64,000 bases of DNA. It comes from Nitrospirota bacterium (GTDB lineage Bacteria > Nitrospirota > Leptospirillia > Leptospirillales > Leptospirillaceae). Under the pieces are notes generated by a model. That model did not search any database. It worked only from the letters and a program-made list of their open reading frames with translations, and was not told the origin of the DNA. The stretch is taken from assembly GCA_023481175.1 (NCBI GenBank), contig JAMCWM010000024.1, positions 1 to 64,000 of the forward strand, read 5' to 3'. A program made the position numbers and the translations under genes. Positions 27,478 to 37,138 of the stretch are shown here, piece by piece. Each line of letters opens with the position of its first letter. The first letter of the stretch is position 1.

Positions 27478-28814
27478 GGACGGGCCACCGAATTGAAAAG
27501 GGACGGGAATCCCGGGAAAGAGGTCTCCACGAAGTCCGTCCCCGTGATGACGAGGGAGTCTCCCGGCGGAAGACGGGTGGCGAGGACGGCCATGGCCATC
27601 GCGATCCTGTGATCGTGACGGCTGTCGATACGGCCACCACGGAGTCTCCTGTCGGGTCCTTCCCCAAAGACCGCCAGTCCGTCGGGGTATTCCTCGACTC
27701 CGACACCCACCGTCCGGAGGGCGGCGACCATTGCGGCGATCCGGTCGGACTCCTTGACCCGGAGTTCTCCCGCCCCGCGTATTTCGGTCGTTCCCTCCGC
27801 AAAGGCCGCAAGAACGGCCAGGATGGGAATCTCGTCGATGGCGGAGGGAATCATCGCCAGGGGAACGGAGACCCCCTTGAGGGTCCCGAAGGACACGTCG
27901 AGGGTTCCGAAGGGTTCGCTCCCTGTCCCGGCGGGATCGGGCGAAAGTCCGATCCTGGCTCCCATGAGCGAGAGGATTTCAAGGAATGCGGTCCGGGTCG
28001 GGTTGAGTCCCACATTGGATAGAAGAAGTCGGGATCCGGGAACGAGAAGGGCCATCGCAATGAAGAAGGCTGCAGAGGAGATGTCTCCCGGAACGGAGAT
28101 TTCTGTGCCGAAAAGCTCGGAGGGCCAGACCGTAACCCGGTTCTGCCCGATCTCGACCCTTCCCCCGAAACGGGGCAGAAGGCGCTCGGTATGGTCGCGG
28201 GTCTGGAGCGGCTCCAGGACGGTGGTCGGCCCATTTGCGGAGAGCCCCGCAAGAAGAATGGCCGACTTGACCTGGGCCGAGCGGTGATGATTGTCGTATT
28301 CGATGGGACAAAGCGGCCCCCCCCGGACAGCCAGGGGAAGGAGGCTTCCCGCGTTCCGGCCATCGATGGTCGCCCCCATGCGGGAGAGCGGTTCGGTGAC
28401 ACGGCGCATCGGACGGGTGCGGAGGCTCGCATCTCCCGTCAGCACCCGAAATCCCAAGACCCCGGAAAGAAGACCGGTCATGAGCCGGACGGCTGTTCCG
28501 GAATTGCCGAAGTCAAGGATATCCGGAGGTTCGGTAAGATTTCGGAGTCCGGGACTTTCGAGAATCAGGTGATGGGGAGAGAGCCGTTCGGCCCGGACTC
28601 CCATGGAAAGAAAGGCCCGGAGAGTTCCTTCGCAATCGGCCGAGTCCAGAAAGCCCGTGATTTCCGTCTTCCCTGAGGCGATGCTTCCGAAAATCACGGC
28701 CCTGTGGGAGACCGACTTGTCCCCCGGTGGTCTGATCTCTCCGGAGACAGAGGTCGCGCGTTCCACCCGATAGGTCCCGTGAAGGGCTCCGCCCCGGCTT
28801 TCCGACAGGATCAT
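27474..28814 (-). CDS. aroA: 3-phosphoshikimate 1-carboxyvinyltransferase (EPSP synthase)
   Basis: AroA adds enolpyruvate to shikimate-3-phosphate in the chorismate pathway. From the ATG at 28814 it has 446 residues with RPPGDKSVSHRAVIFGS, LDFGNSGTAVRLMTGLL, and SDRIAAMVAALRTVG near the C-terminus, giving the two-lobed fold. The start is chosen because ATG overlaps the tyrA stop (ATGA); an ORF start 11 codons upstream lies inside tyrA. Confidence 0.95.
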   Translation of the reverse strand: MILSESRGGALHGTYRVERATSVSGEIRPPGDKSVSHRAVIFGSIASGKTEITGFLDSADCEGTLRAFLSMGVRAERLSPHHLILESPGLRNLTEPPDILDFGNSGTAVRLMTGLLSGVLGFRVLTGDASLRTRPMRRVTEPLSRMGATIDGRNAGSLLPLAVRGGPLCPIEYDNHHRSAQVKSAILLAGLSANGPTTVLEPLQTRDHTERLLPRFGGRVEIGQNRVTVWPSELFGTEISVPGDISSAAFFIAMALLVPGSRLLLSNVGLNPTRTAFLEILSLMGARIGLSPDPAGTGSEPFGTLDVSFGTLKGVSVPLAMIPSAIDEIPILAVLAAFAEGTTEIRGAGELRVKESDRIAAMVAALRTVGVGVEEYPDGLAVFGEGPDRRLRGGRIDSRHDHRIAMAMAVLATRLPPGDSLVITGTDFVETSFPGFPSLFNSVARP

Positions 28815-29701
28815 GGGGGATTGCCCCCCGAAAGAGGGGCGGTCCATTCGGACAGGAGTCGCACCAGGGTTCCGGGTTCCCCCCGGCGCAAGGTCTCCCG
28901 GAGAACCCCCATTTCACGGTCAAAGCTTTCGATGGCATCGAGGATGGCGGTACGATTCTGGAAGAAGATGTCGGCCCACAGCTCCGGAGAGCTTTTGGCT
29001 ATCCGGAGGATATCGGAGAAACTCCCCCCTTTCTGGGTCTTCCAGTCGAACCCCGGATACCGGTTCTCCTGGCGGACTTTTTCGGCAAGGTTCAGGAGAC
29101 AGTAGGAAAGGGCATGGGGGAGATGGCTGATATGGGCCACGATTCCGTCGTGATCGGCGGGCGATACCGGAACGGTATTCGCCCCCAGTGCCTGCCACAG
29201 GCGGACCAGTGGCAGAAGAGTGTTCTTCTCGGAGCCAAAGGGTGTCAAAAAAACTGTCCGGCCGGAAAACAGGTCCGACCTGGCGGAGGCGATCCCGGTC
29301 CGTTCGCTCCCGGCCATCGGATGAGAACTTGTGTAAAGAGGAAGAAGGGCGGAGAAGCTCGTTCTGTAGAGTTCATACAGGCTTCCCTTCACCGAGGAAA
29401 GGTCGGTCACGATCGCCGAAGGAGGGAGGGGGCCTACGATCTCGCCCCAGACCCGCGGAACAGCCTGAGGAGGAACGGCAATCACCGCCAGATCGACTCC
29501 CGCCACCGCCGATTCGTTGCTGTCGGCAAAGCGGTCGACCCACCCCCGTTCCAGGGCCAGGACCCTGTCGTCGGAACTGACGGTAGTCCCGATCACTTCC
29601 GGTGGGACCGGCAGGGCCTTGAGGGCTCCCGCTAGGGAGCCGCCCATCAATCCCGTTCCAAGAATGGCGACCTTCCTGAAGGGAAAGTCCCCCGAAAGCA
29701 T
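28811..29701 (-). CDS. tyrA: Prephenate dehydrogenase
   Basis: TyrA converts prephenate to 4-hydroxyphenylpyruvate for tyrosine. The 296-residue protein has the NAD motif VAILGTGLMGGSLAGAL at the N-terminus, TDLSSVKG, the catalytic His region SSHPMAGSERTG, and the all-helical C-terminal part HISHLPHALSYCLL. No chorismate mutase or ACT domain is fused. The ATG at 29701 overlaps the aroF stop (ATGA). Confidence 0.93.
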   Translation of the reverse strand: MLSGDFPFRKVAILGTGLMGGSLAGALKALPVPPEVIGTTVSSDDRVLALERGWVDRFADSNESAVAGVDLAVIAVPPQAVPRVWGEIVGPLPPSAIVTDLSSVKGSLYELYRTSFSALLPLYTSSHPMAGSERTGIASARSDLFSGRTVFLTPFGSEKNTLLPLVRLWQALGANTVPVSPADHDGIVAHISHLPHALSYCLLNLAEKVRQENRYPGFDWKTQKGGSFSDILRIAKSSPELWADIFFQNRTAILDAIESFDREMGVLRETLRRGEPGTLVRLLSEWTAPLSGGNPP

Positions 29702-30720
29702 CAGGAGACGGACCGTCCGACCGCCGCGGCCACCCTGCGGACCTCGGCCATCAGCTGGTCGAACTTGTCGGGGATGAGCGATTCCTCTCCGTCGGAAAAA
29801 GCCTGTTCCGGATTGTTGTGGACTTCGACCATGAGAGCGTCGCATCCGGCGGCAACACCGGCCCGGGCCATGGGGATGACGAGGTCCCATCGCCCGGTCC
29901 CATGGCTCGGGTCGACCAGGACCGGAAGATGGGTCAGGCTTTTGAGAACGGGGACGGCGTTCAAATCCAGGGTGTTGCGCGTCATGGTCTCGAAGGTCCG
30001 GATTCCGCGTTCGCAGAGAATGATTTCCTGGTTTCCCCGGGACGCGATGTACTCCGCCGCCATCAGAAACTCCTTGATCGTGGCCGAAAGGCCGCGTTTC
30101 AGGAGAACCGGCTTGCTGACCTCCCCCACCTCGAAAAGGAGGCGAAAGTTCTGCATGTTGCGGGCGCCGATCTGGATGATGTCGGCATATTTCATCATCG
30201 AGGGAAGATCCCGGGGATCCATGAGTTCGGTGATGACCAAAAGTCCCGTCTTCTCCCGGGCCTTGGCCAGGTGCTCGAGACCTTCTTCTCCCAGACCCTG
30301 GAAAGTATAGGGGCTGGTCCGGGGCTTGAAGGCCCCTCCACGGAGGATCTTGGCGCCGGCCTTTTTCACCCGTTCGGCCACGTAGAGAAGCTGTTCTTCC
30401 GATTCGACCGCGCATGGGCCCGCCATGACCTGAATCTCCGGCCCTCCGATCGTCACCCCATTCGGGAAGGTGATGAGGGTGTCCTGCTTGCGGAACTCCC
30501 GGCTGACCAGCTTGAAGGGCTGGAGAATCTTGTGGACCGACTCGACCCCCGGGAAAGCGCCGAGAGGAACCTCCGCCAGTACGCGCTCGTCTCCGATGGC
30601 CCCCAGAACGGTTCTCTCCTTCCCGCGTGAAACATTGACTCCCAGTCCCTTGGCCTTGATGGCGTCAGAGACGCGTTCGAGATCCTGGGGAGTGGCCTCG
30701 GGTTTCATTACGATGATCAT
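29701..30720 (-). CDS. aroF: 3-deoxy-7-phosphoheptulonate (DAHP) synthase, type I beta
   Basis: This enzyme condenses PEP and erythrose-4-phosphate, the entry to aromatic synthesis. The 339-residue protein has an N-terminal ~70-residue ferredoxin-like (ACT-type) regulatory region ([18 protein letters not shown]). The synthase barrel follows, with [39 protein letters not shown] and [10 protein letters not shown]. The regulatory extension suggests feedback by tyrosine or phenylalanine, as in Thermotoga-type enzymes. The start at 30720 has AAGGAGAAGTC directly upstream. It is flanked by pheA and tyrA. Confidence 0.93.
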   Translation of the reverse strand: MIIVMKPEATPQDLERVSDAIKAKGLGVNVSRGKERTVLGAIGDERVLAEVPLGAFPGVESVHKILQPFKLVSREFRKQDTLITFPNGVTIGGPEIQVMAGPCAVESEEQLLYVAERVKKAGAKILRGGAFKPRTSPYTFQGLGEEGLEHLAKAREKTGLLVITELMDPRDLPSMMKYADIIQIGARNMQNFRLLFEVGEVSKPVLLKRGLSATIKEFLMAAEYIASRGNQEIILCERGIRTFETMTRNTLDLNAVPVLKSLTHLPVLVDPSHGTGRWDLVIPMARAGVAAGCDALMVEVHNNPEQAFSDGEESLIPDKFDQLMAEVRRVAAAVGRSVS

Positions 30721-30752
30721 GACTTCTCCTTCAGCGATGGCCTTTGAGGACT

Positions 30753-31895
30753 TCAGCACCGGTCACCGGAAATGCCGGCGGTCCGTCCATATCCCGACTT
30801 TCTCTTTTCTTCCGAGACCGGGTATGATCCAAGAATCTTAACATAAGGGCAGAGGTCTTGTAATTTCCCGAGAAGGGCCTGAATGTGGGGATCTTTCTGA
30901 TGCCCTTCGAGATCCATGAAAAAAATGTAGTCCCAGGCCTTTTTTCTGGAGGGCCGGCTTTCGAGTCGCGTAAGGTTCACATTATGGGCCGCGATGAGCT
31001 CGAGGATGGAGGAGAGAGCCCCGACGCGATCGATAACCGAGACCATGAGGGAGGTCTGGTCGTGGGCTGTCGGGTCTGGCGTCCCCTCCCCGATGACAAG
31101 AAATCGGGTCTGGTTGTCCTGCTGGTCCTCGATATGCCGGCGCAGGATTGGAACATTGTAGACATCGGCCGCCATTTCTCCGGCGATCGCCGCGGACTGG
31201 AGTTCGTCCTGAAGAGAGATCTCGACGGCCCGCGTATTGCTTGTCGTCTCCACCGTGGGAACATTGGGCAAATAGTGGGACAGAAATCCACGACACTGGG
31301 CCAGCGCCTGCGGATGGGCGAAGACGGTCCGGATCTGGTCGATTCCGGAAGCCCGGGACAGAAGACAGTGGTGGATGGGAAGAATGACCTCGCCATTTAT
31401 CTTGAGGTCGGTCTCGACCAGGGTGTCTAGCGTGTAATTTACCATGCCCTCGGTAGAATTCTCGATAGGCACCACACCGTAGGTGGCCTCCTTGCGCTCG
31501 ACGCACCGAAAGACTTCTCGGACGGTGGACATGGAGAGATGCCTCGATGAGGAGCCGAAGTATTTGAGGGAGGCCTGGTGAGTGTAGGAGGCGGGGGGAC
31601 CGAGATAGGCCACGACCAGTGGTTCTTCAAGCGAGAGGCAGGCCGAGAGGATCTCCCGGAAGATATGTTTCAGGACAGGCCGGGGAAAGGGGGCAATCTC
31701 CACCCGTTCCAGCCGGTCGAAAATTTCCTGCTCTCGGGAGATGACGTGGAAGGGGAGTCCCCGATCCTTCTTGTAGACGCCCACCTGATTCGCAATCTTT
31801 GCCCGCTCCCGGAGAAGAGAGACGATCTGATGATCGATGGCGTCGATACCCTGGCGCAATTCATTGATGTCGTTGGGATTTTCAGGGAAGGACAT
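30753..31895 (-). CDS. pheA: Bifunctional chorismate mutase/prephenate dehydratase (P-protein)
   Basis: PheA rearranges chorismate and dehydrates prephenate to phenylpyruvate. The 380-residue protein has an N-terminal AroQ mutase ([20 protein letters not shown]), the dehydratase domain ([35 protein letters not shown] with the conserved Thr region, [11 protein letters not shown]), and a C-terminal ACT domain ([19 protein letters not shown]). Feedback by phenylalanine through the ACT domain is expected. The start is the ATG at about 31895, a few bases after yebC. Confidence 0.95.
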   Translation of the reverse strand: MSFPENPNDINELRQGIDAIDHQIVSLLRERAKIANQVGVYKKDRGLPFHVISREQEIFDRLERVEIAPFPRPVLKHIFREILSACLSLEEPLVVAYLGPPASYTHQASLKYFGSSSRHLSMSTVREVFRCVERKEATYGVVPIENSTEGMVNYTLDTLVETDLKINGEVILPIHHCLLSRASGIDQIRTVFAHPQALAQCRGFLSHYLPNVPTVETTSNTRAVEISLQDELQSAAIAGEMAADVYNVPILRRHIEDQQDNQTRFLVIGEGTPDPTAHDQTSLMVSVIDRVGALSSILELIAAHNVNLTRLESRPSRKKAWDYIFFMDLEGHQKDPHIQALLGKLQDLCPYVKILGSYPVSEEKRKSGYGRTAGISGDRC

Positions 31896-31902
31896 GGAGA
31901 GC

Positions 31903-32658
31903 TCAGGCCCCTTGGGAGAGGGATTCGAGCACCTCGCCGGGAATATCGAAGTTGGCGTAAACATGCTGGACGTCGTCATGGTCTTCGAGGGCCTCCATGA
32001 GACGGACCATTGTTTGGGCATCCTTCCCTTCGAGAGGAACGGTGACCTGGGGAATCATTGTCACCTCGGCAAAGGGGGTTGCGAGACCGGCCGCGTGCAT
32101 GGCATCGAGCACCTTCTGAAAATCCTGCGGTTGCGTCACGACCTCGAAGGAGTCTTCCTCCTGGCGAACGTCCTCGGCCCCCGCGTTGAGGACAATCTCC
32201 ATCAGGCGCTCCTCGGAGACACCGGTGGCGGGCGTTGTGATCAGCCCCCTCTGGTCGAACATCCAGGCGACACACCCGTTTTCCCCGAGAGCCCCTCCGT
32301 TTTTCGAAAAAATGGAGCGAATTTCCGGAATGGTTCGGTTCTTGTTGTCGGTCGTGACCTTCAAAAGGATGGCGACGCCCTTTGGACCATGGCCTTCATA
32401 CTGGAGTTCCTCGTACACCGCCCCCGGAATTTCCCCCGTTCCCTTCTGGATGGCTTTCTTGATATTGTCCATAGGCATGTTTTCTTCCCGGGCCTTGGAA
32501 ATGGCAGTCCGCAACCTGGGATTTCCGTCCGGATCTCCTCCGCCCAGGCGGGCGGCGATCGAAATCTCCTTGGAGAGCCGGGTGAAGACCTTCCCTCTCT
32601 TGGAGTCGATCAGGGCTTTCTTATGCTTTGTGGTCGCCCACTTCGAATGTCCCGACAA
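31903..32658 (-). CDS. yebC: YebC/PmpR-family protein
   Basis: The 251-residue protein starts SGHSKWATTKHKKALIDSKR and carries DNIKKAIQKGTGE and YEGHGPKGVAIL, hallmark segments of the family. Members act as transcription regulators or as ribosome-associated factors that relieve proline stalling. The start is a TTG with AAAGGA eight bases upstream. A candidate promoter at 32700-32728 would drive it together with the whole aromatic operon downstream. Confidence 0.93.
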   Translation of the reverse strand: MSGHSKWATTKHKKALIDSKRGKVFTRLSKEISIAARLGGGDPDGNPRLRTAISKAREENMPMDNIKKAIQKGTGEIPGAVYEELQYEGHGPKGVAILLKVTTDNKNRTIPEIRSIFSKNGGALGENGCVAWMFDQRGLITTPATGVSEERLMEIVLNAGAEDVRQEEDSFEVVTQPQDFQKVLDAMHAAGLATPFAEVTMIPQVTVPLEGKDAQTMVRLMEALEDHDDVQHVYANFDIPGEVLESLSQGA

Positions 32659-32699
32659 AATGCGTCCTTTCCAGGAATGGCCTTGAGGGTCTTTTGATT

Positions 32700-32728
32700 A
32701 TCCTAAGAAAAAATCCCTTTTTTTTCAA
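32700..32728 (-). promoter_or_regulatory. Candidate sigma70 promoter for the yebC-pheA-aroF-tyrA-aroA-cmk-plsC operon
   Basis: On the minus strand TTGAAA (32728-32723) and TAGGAT (32705-32700) are 17 bases apart, about 42 bases upstream of the yebC start, within an AT-rich patch. Confidence 0.5.
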
Positions 32729-32823
32729 TCCGTGCGATCGCCCAGGCTCCGACATGGAAATGTCTTTGCACCCCTCGGCGGATTTTCGAAGTGATTTTTC
32801 TATGCGACGTGACGTAAGGCACG

Positions 32824-32923
32824 CGCTCGCGAAGCGGGCAACGAGGGCAGGAACTGTCCGAGGTCAAAGCCTCCGTGCGATCCCTGCCATCCCGACAAGA
32901 CCCAAAGGTCCAAAGGACGTTGC
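32824..32923 (-). other. Structured intergenic element, possible small RNA
   Basis: Between the efflux operon and yebC (320 bases without a gene) lies a set of nested complementary segments. They are GCAACG/CGTTGC (32838-32843 with 32918-32923), GGCAGG/CCTGCC (32846-32851 with 32883-32888), GAGG/CCTC inside it, GACC/GGTC (32899-32910), and an adjoining CGCT/AGCG hairpin (32824-32836). The second stem extends by a G-U pair only if read on the minus strand, which favours that strand. No known RNA family was recognised. An 84-codon frame overlaps it on the minus strand but looks non-coding. Confidence 0.3.
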
Positions 32924-32978
32924 GCATCCTCGGCGAAAATATAGAGTGATCATTCATTTTAGGGCGCCTGAGCCGGAA

Positions 32979-33860
32979 TCAGGGATGGGGCGTCCGGTCG
33001 ATGATGGTGGCCGTCTGTCCCGCCACCAGAGTGATCCGGGCGGGAAGAGTTTCCAGTCGGATTCGAACAGGGATCCTCTGGGCCAGCCGGACCCAGCTGA
33101 AGGTCGGATTGACGCGAGGGACGGTCCCCGGACGATCGCTCCGCTCAAAATCCGAGATCCCTCGGGAAATCGTTTCCACCCGTCCGAACAGAGGGGGCGA
33201 GACCCCCATCAGCCGGATTTCCATGCGGTCCCCCACCCGGATGGCCGGAAGCTTTGTCTCCTCGAAGTACCCGTCGACGTAGAAGGAATCGCTGTCCACA
33301 AGCGCAACGACCCCCTTCCCCCGGGTCACGAAGTCACCGGGTCTGAGATGCATGTTGGTGACGTAGCCGTTGACCCGGGCCCTGACAGGGGAACGGGAGA
33401 GGTCGAGCTGGGCTTTCATCATCCTGGACAAGGCCTTGCGATAAAGGGCCGAGGCCTCGATGGCCCGTGTCCGCATGTTTTCAGCCTTTTCCTCCGTGGC
33501 GTTTCCAGTCCTTAAAAGCCGATCGTACCTCCGGGCGTCATGGAGAGCATTCCCCATGGCTGCGTAGCGTTCCATCCAGTCAGCCCTGGCGGCCGCCAGG
33601 GCGATGGAAAAGCGCCGGGGATCGATCCGGAAGAGCACATCCCCTCTGGAGACCTTCTGGTTGTCACGAACATCGACCTCTGTCACGAGCCCGGAAACAT
33701 CCGGAGCCACCGAGACCCAGTCAGCCCGGACGCGTCCATCCCGGGTCCAGGGAGTGATACGGTCGTAGTGCCAGAGAGCATACCCCGAGACGATGGCAAG
33801 AAGGGAGAGAAAAAGAGTGACTCCCGGTCGGAGAAGACGGAGGAGGAAGGGATTTTTCAC
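32979..33860 (-). CDS. HlyD-type membrane fusion protein, AaeA-like
   Basis: A periplasmic adaptor linking an inner-membrane pump to an outer-membrane channel. The 293-residue protein has an N-terminal anchor (about residues 10-30), the lipoyl/barrel-sandwich halves (VAPDVSGLVTEVDVRDNQ and VRARVNGYVTNMHLRPGDFV) around a coiled hairpin, and a beta-barrel segment (LVDSDSFYVDGYFEETKL). It overlaps the DUF1656 gene by ATGA, giving the aaeB-aaeX-aaeA layout of aromatic-acid efflux systems. The substrate is unproven. Confidence 0.88.
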   Translation of the reverse strand: MKNPFLLRLLRPGVTLFLSLLAIVSGYALWHYDRITPWTRDGRVRADWVSVAPDVSGLVTEVDVRDNQKVSRGDVLFRIDPRRFSIALAAARADWMERYAAMGNALHDARRYDRLLRTGNATEEKAENMRTRAIEASALYRKALSRMMKAQLDLSRSPVRARVNGYVTNMHLRPGDFVTRGKGVVALVDSDSFYVDGYFEETKLPAIRVGDRMEIRLMGVSPPLFGRVETISRGISDFERSDRPGTVPRVNPTFSWVRLAQRIPVRIRLETLPARITLVAGQTATIIDRTPHP

Positions 33861-34063
33861 TCAGACAGACTCCAGGCGATTGAGACGAGAATTGCGAAGA
33901 TGAGGAGATAAAGGGAAAGATCGAAAAGGGGCCTGTGCCAGACATGGGCATAGAATCCTGATCGGTCGAGCAGGGCACGGACCAGAAGAAGGGTAAAAAA
34001 GGCCAAGGTTCCCCAGAGAAGAAAGGGAGAGAGAAAGACCCCGAAGAGGTCCACCTCCTTCAC
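33857..34063 (-). CDS. DUF1656 small membrane protein, AaeX-like
   Basis: A 68-residue protein with two predicted membrane helices (about residues 10-28 and 46-64) and the family motif VRALLDRSGFYAHVWHRPLF. It sits between the FUSC pump and the HlyD adaptor, overlapping both by four bases. This is the usual position of AaeX/DUF1656 proteins, whose role in the pump is unknown. Confidence 0.88.
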   Translation of the reverse strand: MKEVDLFGVFLSPFLLWGTLAFFTLLLVRALLDRSGFYAHVWHRPLFDLSLYLLIFAILVSIAWSLSE

Positions 34064-36054
34064 GTCGCTCCTCCGGTGCGGACATGGAAGGGATCCAGGA
34101 TTACCGAACCGGGAGGAGCCAGGATTTCAAGCTCCGACAGAAGCGGCAGGATCTCCGATTCACCTGTCGCCCTCCGGGGAGTCTGCTCAAGCAGTTGCGA
34201 TTCTGGCGACCAGTGGACCGGGGATATACGCTCCCCCCGGGAGCGCAGGAAGAAAAATCGAGAAAAGCTCGCACGGAGGCGGGCCACATCCCGGCCGATC
34301 GGGCCGGAAAGAATTTTTTCCTCCCGAGCCATGTGGAATAGGGTTCGGGCCAGTCCGGCATGGAGAAATGTTTCTCCGTAGATCGCCCGTTGTCCGGGTG
34401 GAAGGGTCTGGAGACGGAGGGCCAGCTGGGCTGTCCGGTCATTGATCCGGGCCAGGGCCCCGGAGAGGGAAGCGGTAGGTTCCATGGCAGCGATTCCTGC
34501 CAGATCCCGAAGGTCGGCACGATAGAGCCGCCGGACACTGACATTGGCCCCGACCGAACGGACAAGGCGGGTCAGGATGGCGGCCATGAAGACGCCAAGA
34601 CTCTGTGCGATCGCCGCGTTGAGAGAGGCCATGAAATTGGCATGATAGGTCGAGGAGAGGGCGATCAGACCGCCGAAGCCGATGGAAAAGGCCAGGACGG
34701 TTATTGTCGTTTCGGGACGTCCGATAAAGATCCCCGCCGGGATCAGAACGAGTGCCAGAAGAAGAGCCAAGGTCAGGAAGTCCTGCGCCATCGGAAGAAG
34801 GGCGTAAAGGAAGAAGATACCGGTAACCGATCCAAGGGTCAGAAAAATCATGAAACGAAGAATAGCCGGGGCCGGATCGTCCTGGGAGGCGAAAAAGGAG
34901 GTGGCTACTGCTGCCATCATGGTTGCCGTAGCCCCATCGGGCCACTCGCTCAGGATCCAGAAGGAAGAGACCGAAACGATAGTCAGCAAAATGGCAAAGG
35001 CCGACAGTGCGGCCAGAAGGTGGTCCCGGTGGGGGGGCTCTTCCGGAATCTCTTCCCGCGTCTCGGGAATGCGCTGGTCCGTCTGGAGACGGATACAGTC
35101 AGACAGGATGAGACAAAACTCCCGAAGTCGGGATGAGAGATTCAGGACGGCCAAATCTCCCGGCATGAGTCTTCCCCCACGGGCTCCTTCATCGGGGAAG
35201 ACCGGCATGGGGAGCGACCCCGACCTTTTTAGGCAATCCCGGGACTGATCCAGAAGGCGTTGTGATGCTTCCTGGTGTTCGGGATACTCCTCGATGATCC
35301 GTTCGAGGTGGCGAACGATCTCCGAGAGGACGGGGAGAAGATGCGCCATCTTGTAGCGGAGAAGTTCGATGGCCTTGAGACGGGTCTGATTTCCGGTGTC
35401 GTAGGAGGCAAAGAGAGACAGAGGGGAGAGGGCCACCAGTTCAACGGAAAGCCGTCCGCGGGTTGATTCGAGGAGCTTCGTTCCGGGGAGGCTTGAGAAA
35501 ATTCCCTCTGCCAATTGCCTGATCCGTTCCAGAAGGAGGGACGCCCGCCCAAAATAAAGGCTCACCGCCGATCTTGGAAAAAAAAGTTCGTTGATGACAA
35601 ATGTCGAAAGGATGCCGAGGGAGACCTCCTCCACGCGTGAAAGAGCCGTACCAAAGATCCCGCCAGGGTGAAGCACGCTCGGAAACCCGATGAGAGCCAC
35701 GGTGTAACCCGCGAGAATATAGGCATAGCTTCTTGGAGTCCCGTCGATCAGGGAGAGATAGAGACAAAGGGCGATCCAGAGACCGAGCGCCATCACAAGA
35801 AGCAACGGAAGATTGACGAGATTCGGAACGAGGAGGATGGCCATTCCAGCCCCGACTAGCGTTCCTACGAACCGGTAGAGCGCCTTGGAGCGGACCATCC
35901 CGGTATAGGGCTGCGCGACGATGAGAACGGTCAGCATAGCCCAGTAAGGCTGGGGAAGATTCCAGAGAAAGGCGATCCAGAGAGCGACCAGGGCCGCAGC
36001 AAAAGTCTTCAGGGAAAAAAGAAGCTCGCCTGCCGTGACAGGAAAAATTTTCAA
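34060..36054 (-). CDS. FUSC-family efflux pump subunit, AaeB-like
   Basis: A 664-residue inner-membrane protein with two blocks of membrane helices (about residues 10-170 and 350-480) separated and followed by soluble regions, the FUSC/AaeB architecture. Recognisable text includes LPQPYWAMLTVLIVAQPYTG near the N-terminus. Family members export aromatic acids or similar compounds. The start is a TTG with GAAGGA upstream. The neighbouring aromatic amino-acid operon makes an aromatic substrate attractive but unproven. Confidence 0.85.
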   Translation of the reverse strand: MKIFPVTAGELLFSLKTFAAALVALWIAFLWNLPQPYWAMLTVLIVAQPYTGMVRSKALYRFVGTLVGAGMAILLVPNLVNLPLLLVMALGLWIALCLYLSLIDGTPRSYAYILAGYTVALIGFPSVLHPGGIFGTALSRVEEVSLGILSTFVINELFFPRSAVSLYFGRASLLLERIRQLAEGIFSSLPGTKLLESTRGRLSVELVALSPLSLFASYDTGNQTRLKAIELLRYKMAHLLPVLSEIVRHLERIIEEYPEHQEASQRLLDQSRDCLKRSGSLPMPVFPDEGARGGRLMPGDLAVLNLSSRLREFCLILSDCIRLQTDQRIPETREEIPEEPPHRDHLLAALSAFAILLTIVSVSSFWILSEWPDGATATMMAAVATSFFASQDDPAPAILRFMIFLTLGSVTGIFFLYALLPMAQDFLTLALLLALVLIPAGIFIGRPETTITVLAFSIGFGGLIALSSTYHANFMASLNAAIAQSLGVFMAAILTRLVRSVGANVSVRRLYRADLRDLAGIAAMEPTASLSGALARINDRTAQLALRLQTLPPGQRAIYGETFLHAGLARTLFHMAREEKILSGPIGRDVARLRASFSRFFFLRSRGERISPVHWSPESQLLEQTPRRATGESEILPLLSELEILAPPGSVILDPFHVRTGGAT

Positions 36055-36119
36055 CCATTATCCTTCGGGATCTTTCCGACCGTTGCGACAGAGAGTCTGG
36101 GATCGTGTCCCCATTTTAT

Positions 36120-37097
36120 CTATGCAAGCCGGAAAAGTGCGTTGACGATCGCCACCGCGACCGTCGACCCTCCCTTGGGTCCGCGGGTCACGATCCAGGG
36201 AACGGTGTTCTGGCGGGCGATTATGATCTTCGACTCCCGGGCCCCGACAAATCCTACGGGAACCCCGACCACCAGTGCCGGACGGACGCCCTCCGACCGG
36301 ATCAGCCGATCGACCTCGAAGAGAGCGGTAGGGGCGTTGCCCACCGCAACAACCGCACCGTCCATGCGAGACCGGGCCTTGCGCATAGCGACGGTCGAGC
36401 GGGTCTCCCCAGTTCGCCGGGCCTCCTCTGCCACATCGGAGTCTCCCACATGGCAGAGAAGGTCATTATTGAATTTTTCCCGGAAAGGGCGGCTGATCCC
36501 CGATTCCACCATCTGGACATCGACGATGAGTGGAGCTCCTTTCCGGAGGGCGGCGATTCCCCGGTCGATCGCATCCGGATGGCGGTCCATCAGATCGATC
36601 ATATCGAAGTCGGCCACGGCGTGGACGGCTCGCCGGACCACCTGGTGCCATCCCTGGTCGAAGGCCATGCCGGACAACCTCTCGTCGATGATCCGGAAAC
36701 TCTCCGCCTCAATCTCCTCCGGAAGACGAGGAACCTGGCGCACCTCCTCGTCCGGAGGAAGAAAGAGGTCATGGATCCGGTCGGCCAGGACACGGATGAA
36801 GGAGGGATGGGTCTGATAGCCGAACATAAAGCGCAGGTTGGGCGAATCGACCCCCGCCTTCGAGCGGAGATTCTCGAATTCTTCCATGAGGCTGGCCGGC
36901 TCAGGATCTGCCACAACGACCGCAATCTCTCCATGGATGAAAGTCTCGTCACTCCAGAGATCCCTCAGGCCCTCCACACCGCGGTTCAAGCTGAAGAGGC
37001 ACACCCGGCGGAAGCCTCCCCGGGTGAGCAGGAAGGAACGGATTCCTTCGAGGGCTCTGTCGGGTGTTTTCGAAACCATCAGAACATTGATTCCCAT
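36120..37097 (-). CDS. cbiC: Precorrin-8X methylmutase (CbiC/CobH) with extra N-terminal domain
   Basis: The C-terminal ~205 residues are CbiC/CobH, which shifts a methyl group to form hydrogenobyrinate/cobyrinate. They contain EIEAESFRIIDERL, the catalytic His in RRAVHAVADFDMID, GAPLIVDVQMVESGI and VGVPVGFVGARESK. The protein is 325 residues, about 115 longer than usual. The extra N-terminal part (residues 1-118) includes FGYQTHPSFIRVLADRIHD, faintly like the HP-x(n)-LADRI segment of CbiX chelatases, so it may be a CbiX-derived domain. It lies in a cobC-cbiA-cbiC series on the minus strand. Confidence 0.85.
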   Translation of the reverse strand: MGINVLMVSKTPDRALEGIRSFLLTRGGFRRVCLFSLNRGVEGLRDLWSDETFIHGEIAVVVADPEPASLMEEFENLRSKAGVDSPNLRFMFGYQTHPSFIRVLADRIHDLFLPPDEEVRQVPRLPEEIEAESFRIIDERLSGMAFDQGWHQVVRRAVHAVADFDMIDLMDRHPDAIDRGIAALRKGAPLIVDVQMVESGISRPFREKFNNDLLCHVGDSDVAEEARRTGETRSTVAMRKARSRMDGAVVAVGNAPTALFEVDRLIRSEGVRPALVVGVPVGFVGARESKIIIARQNTVPWIVTRGPKGGSTVAVAIVNALFRLA

Positions 37098-37138
37098 CGT
37101 GGTTGATCCTTTCGGGCAAAAAGGCCGATTATGAAAGT

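Noticed and set aside
32703-32957. 84-codon minus-strand frame in the efflux-yebC gap
   Set aside because: It covers the candidate promoter and the structured element and has no family match or ribosome site; RNA structure explains the region better.
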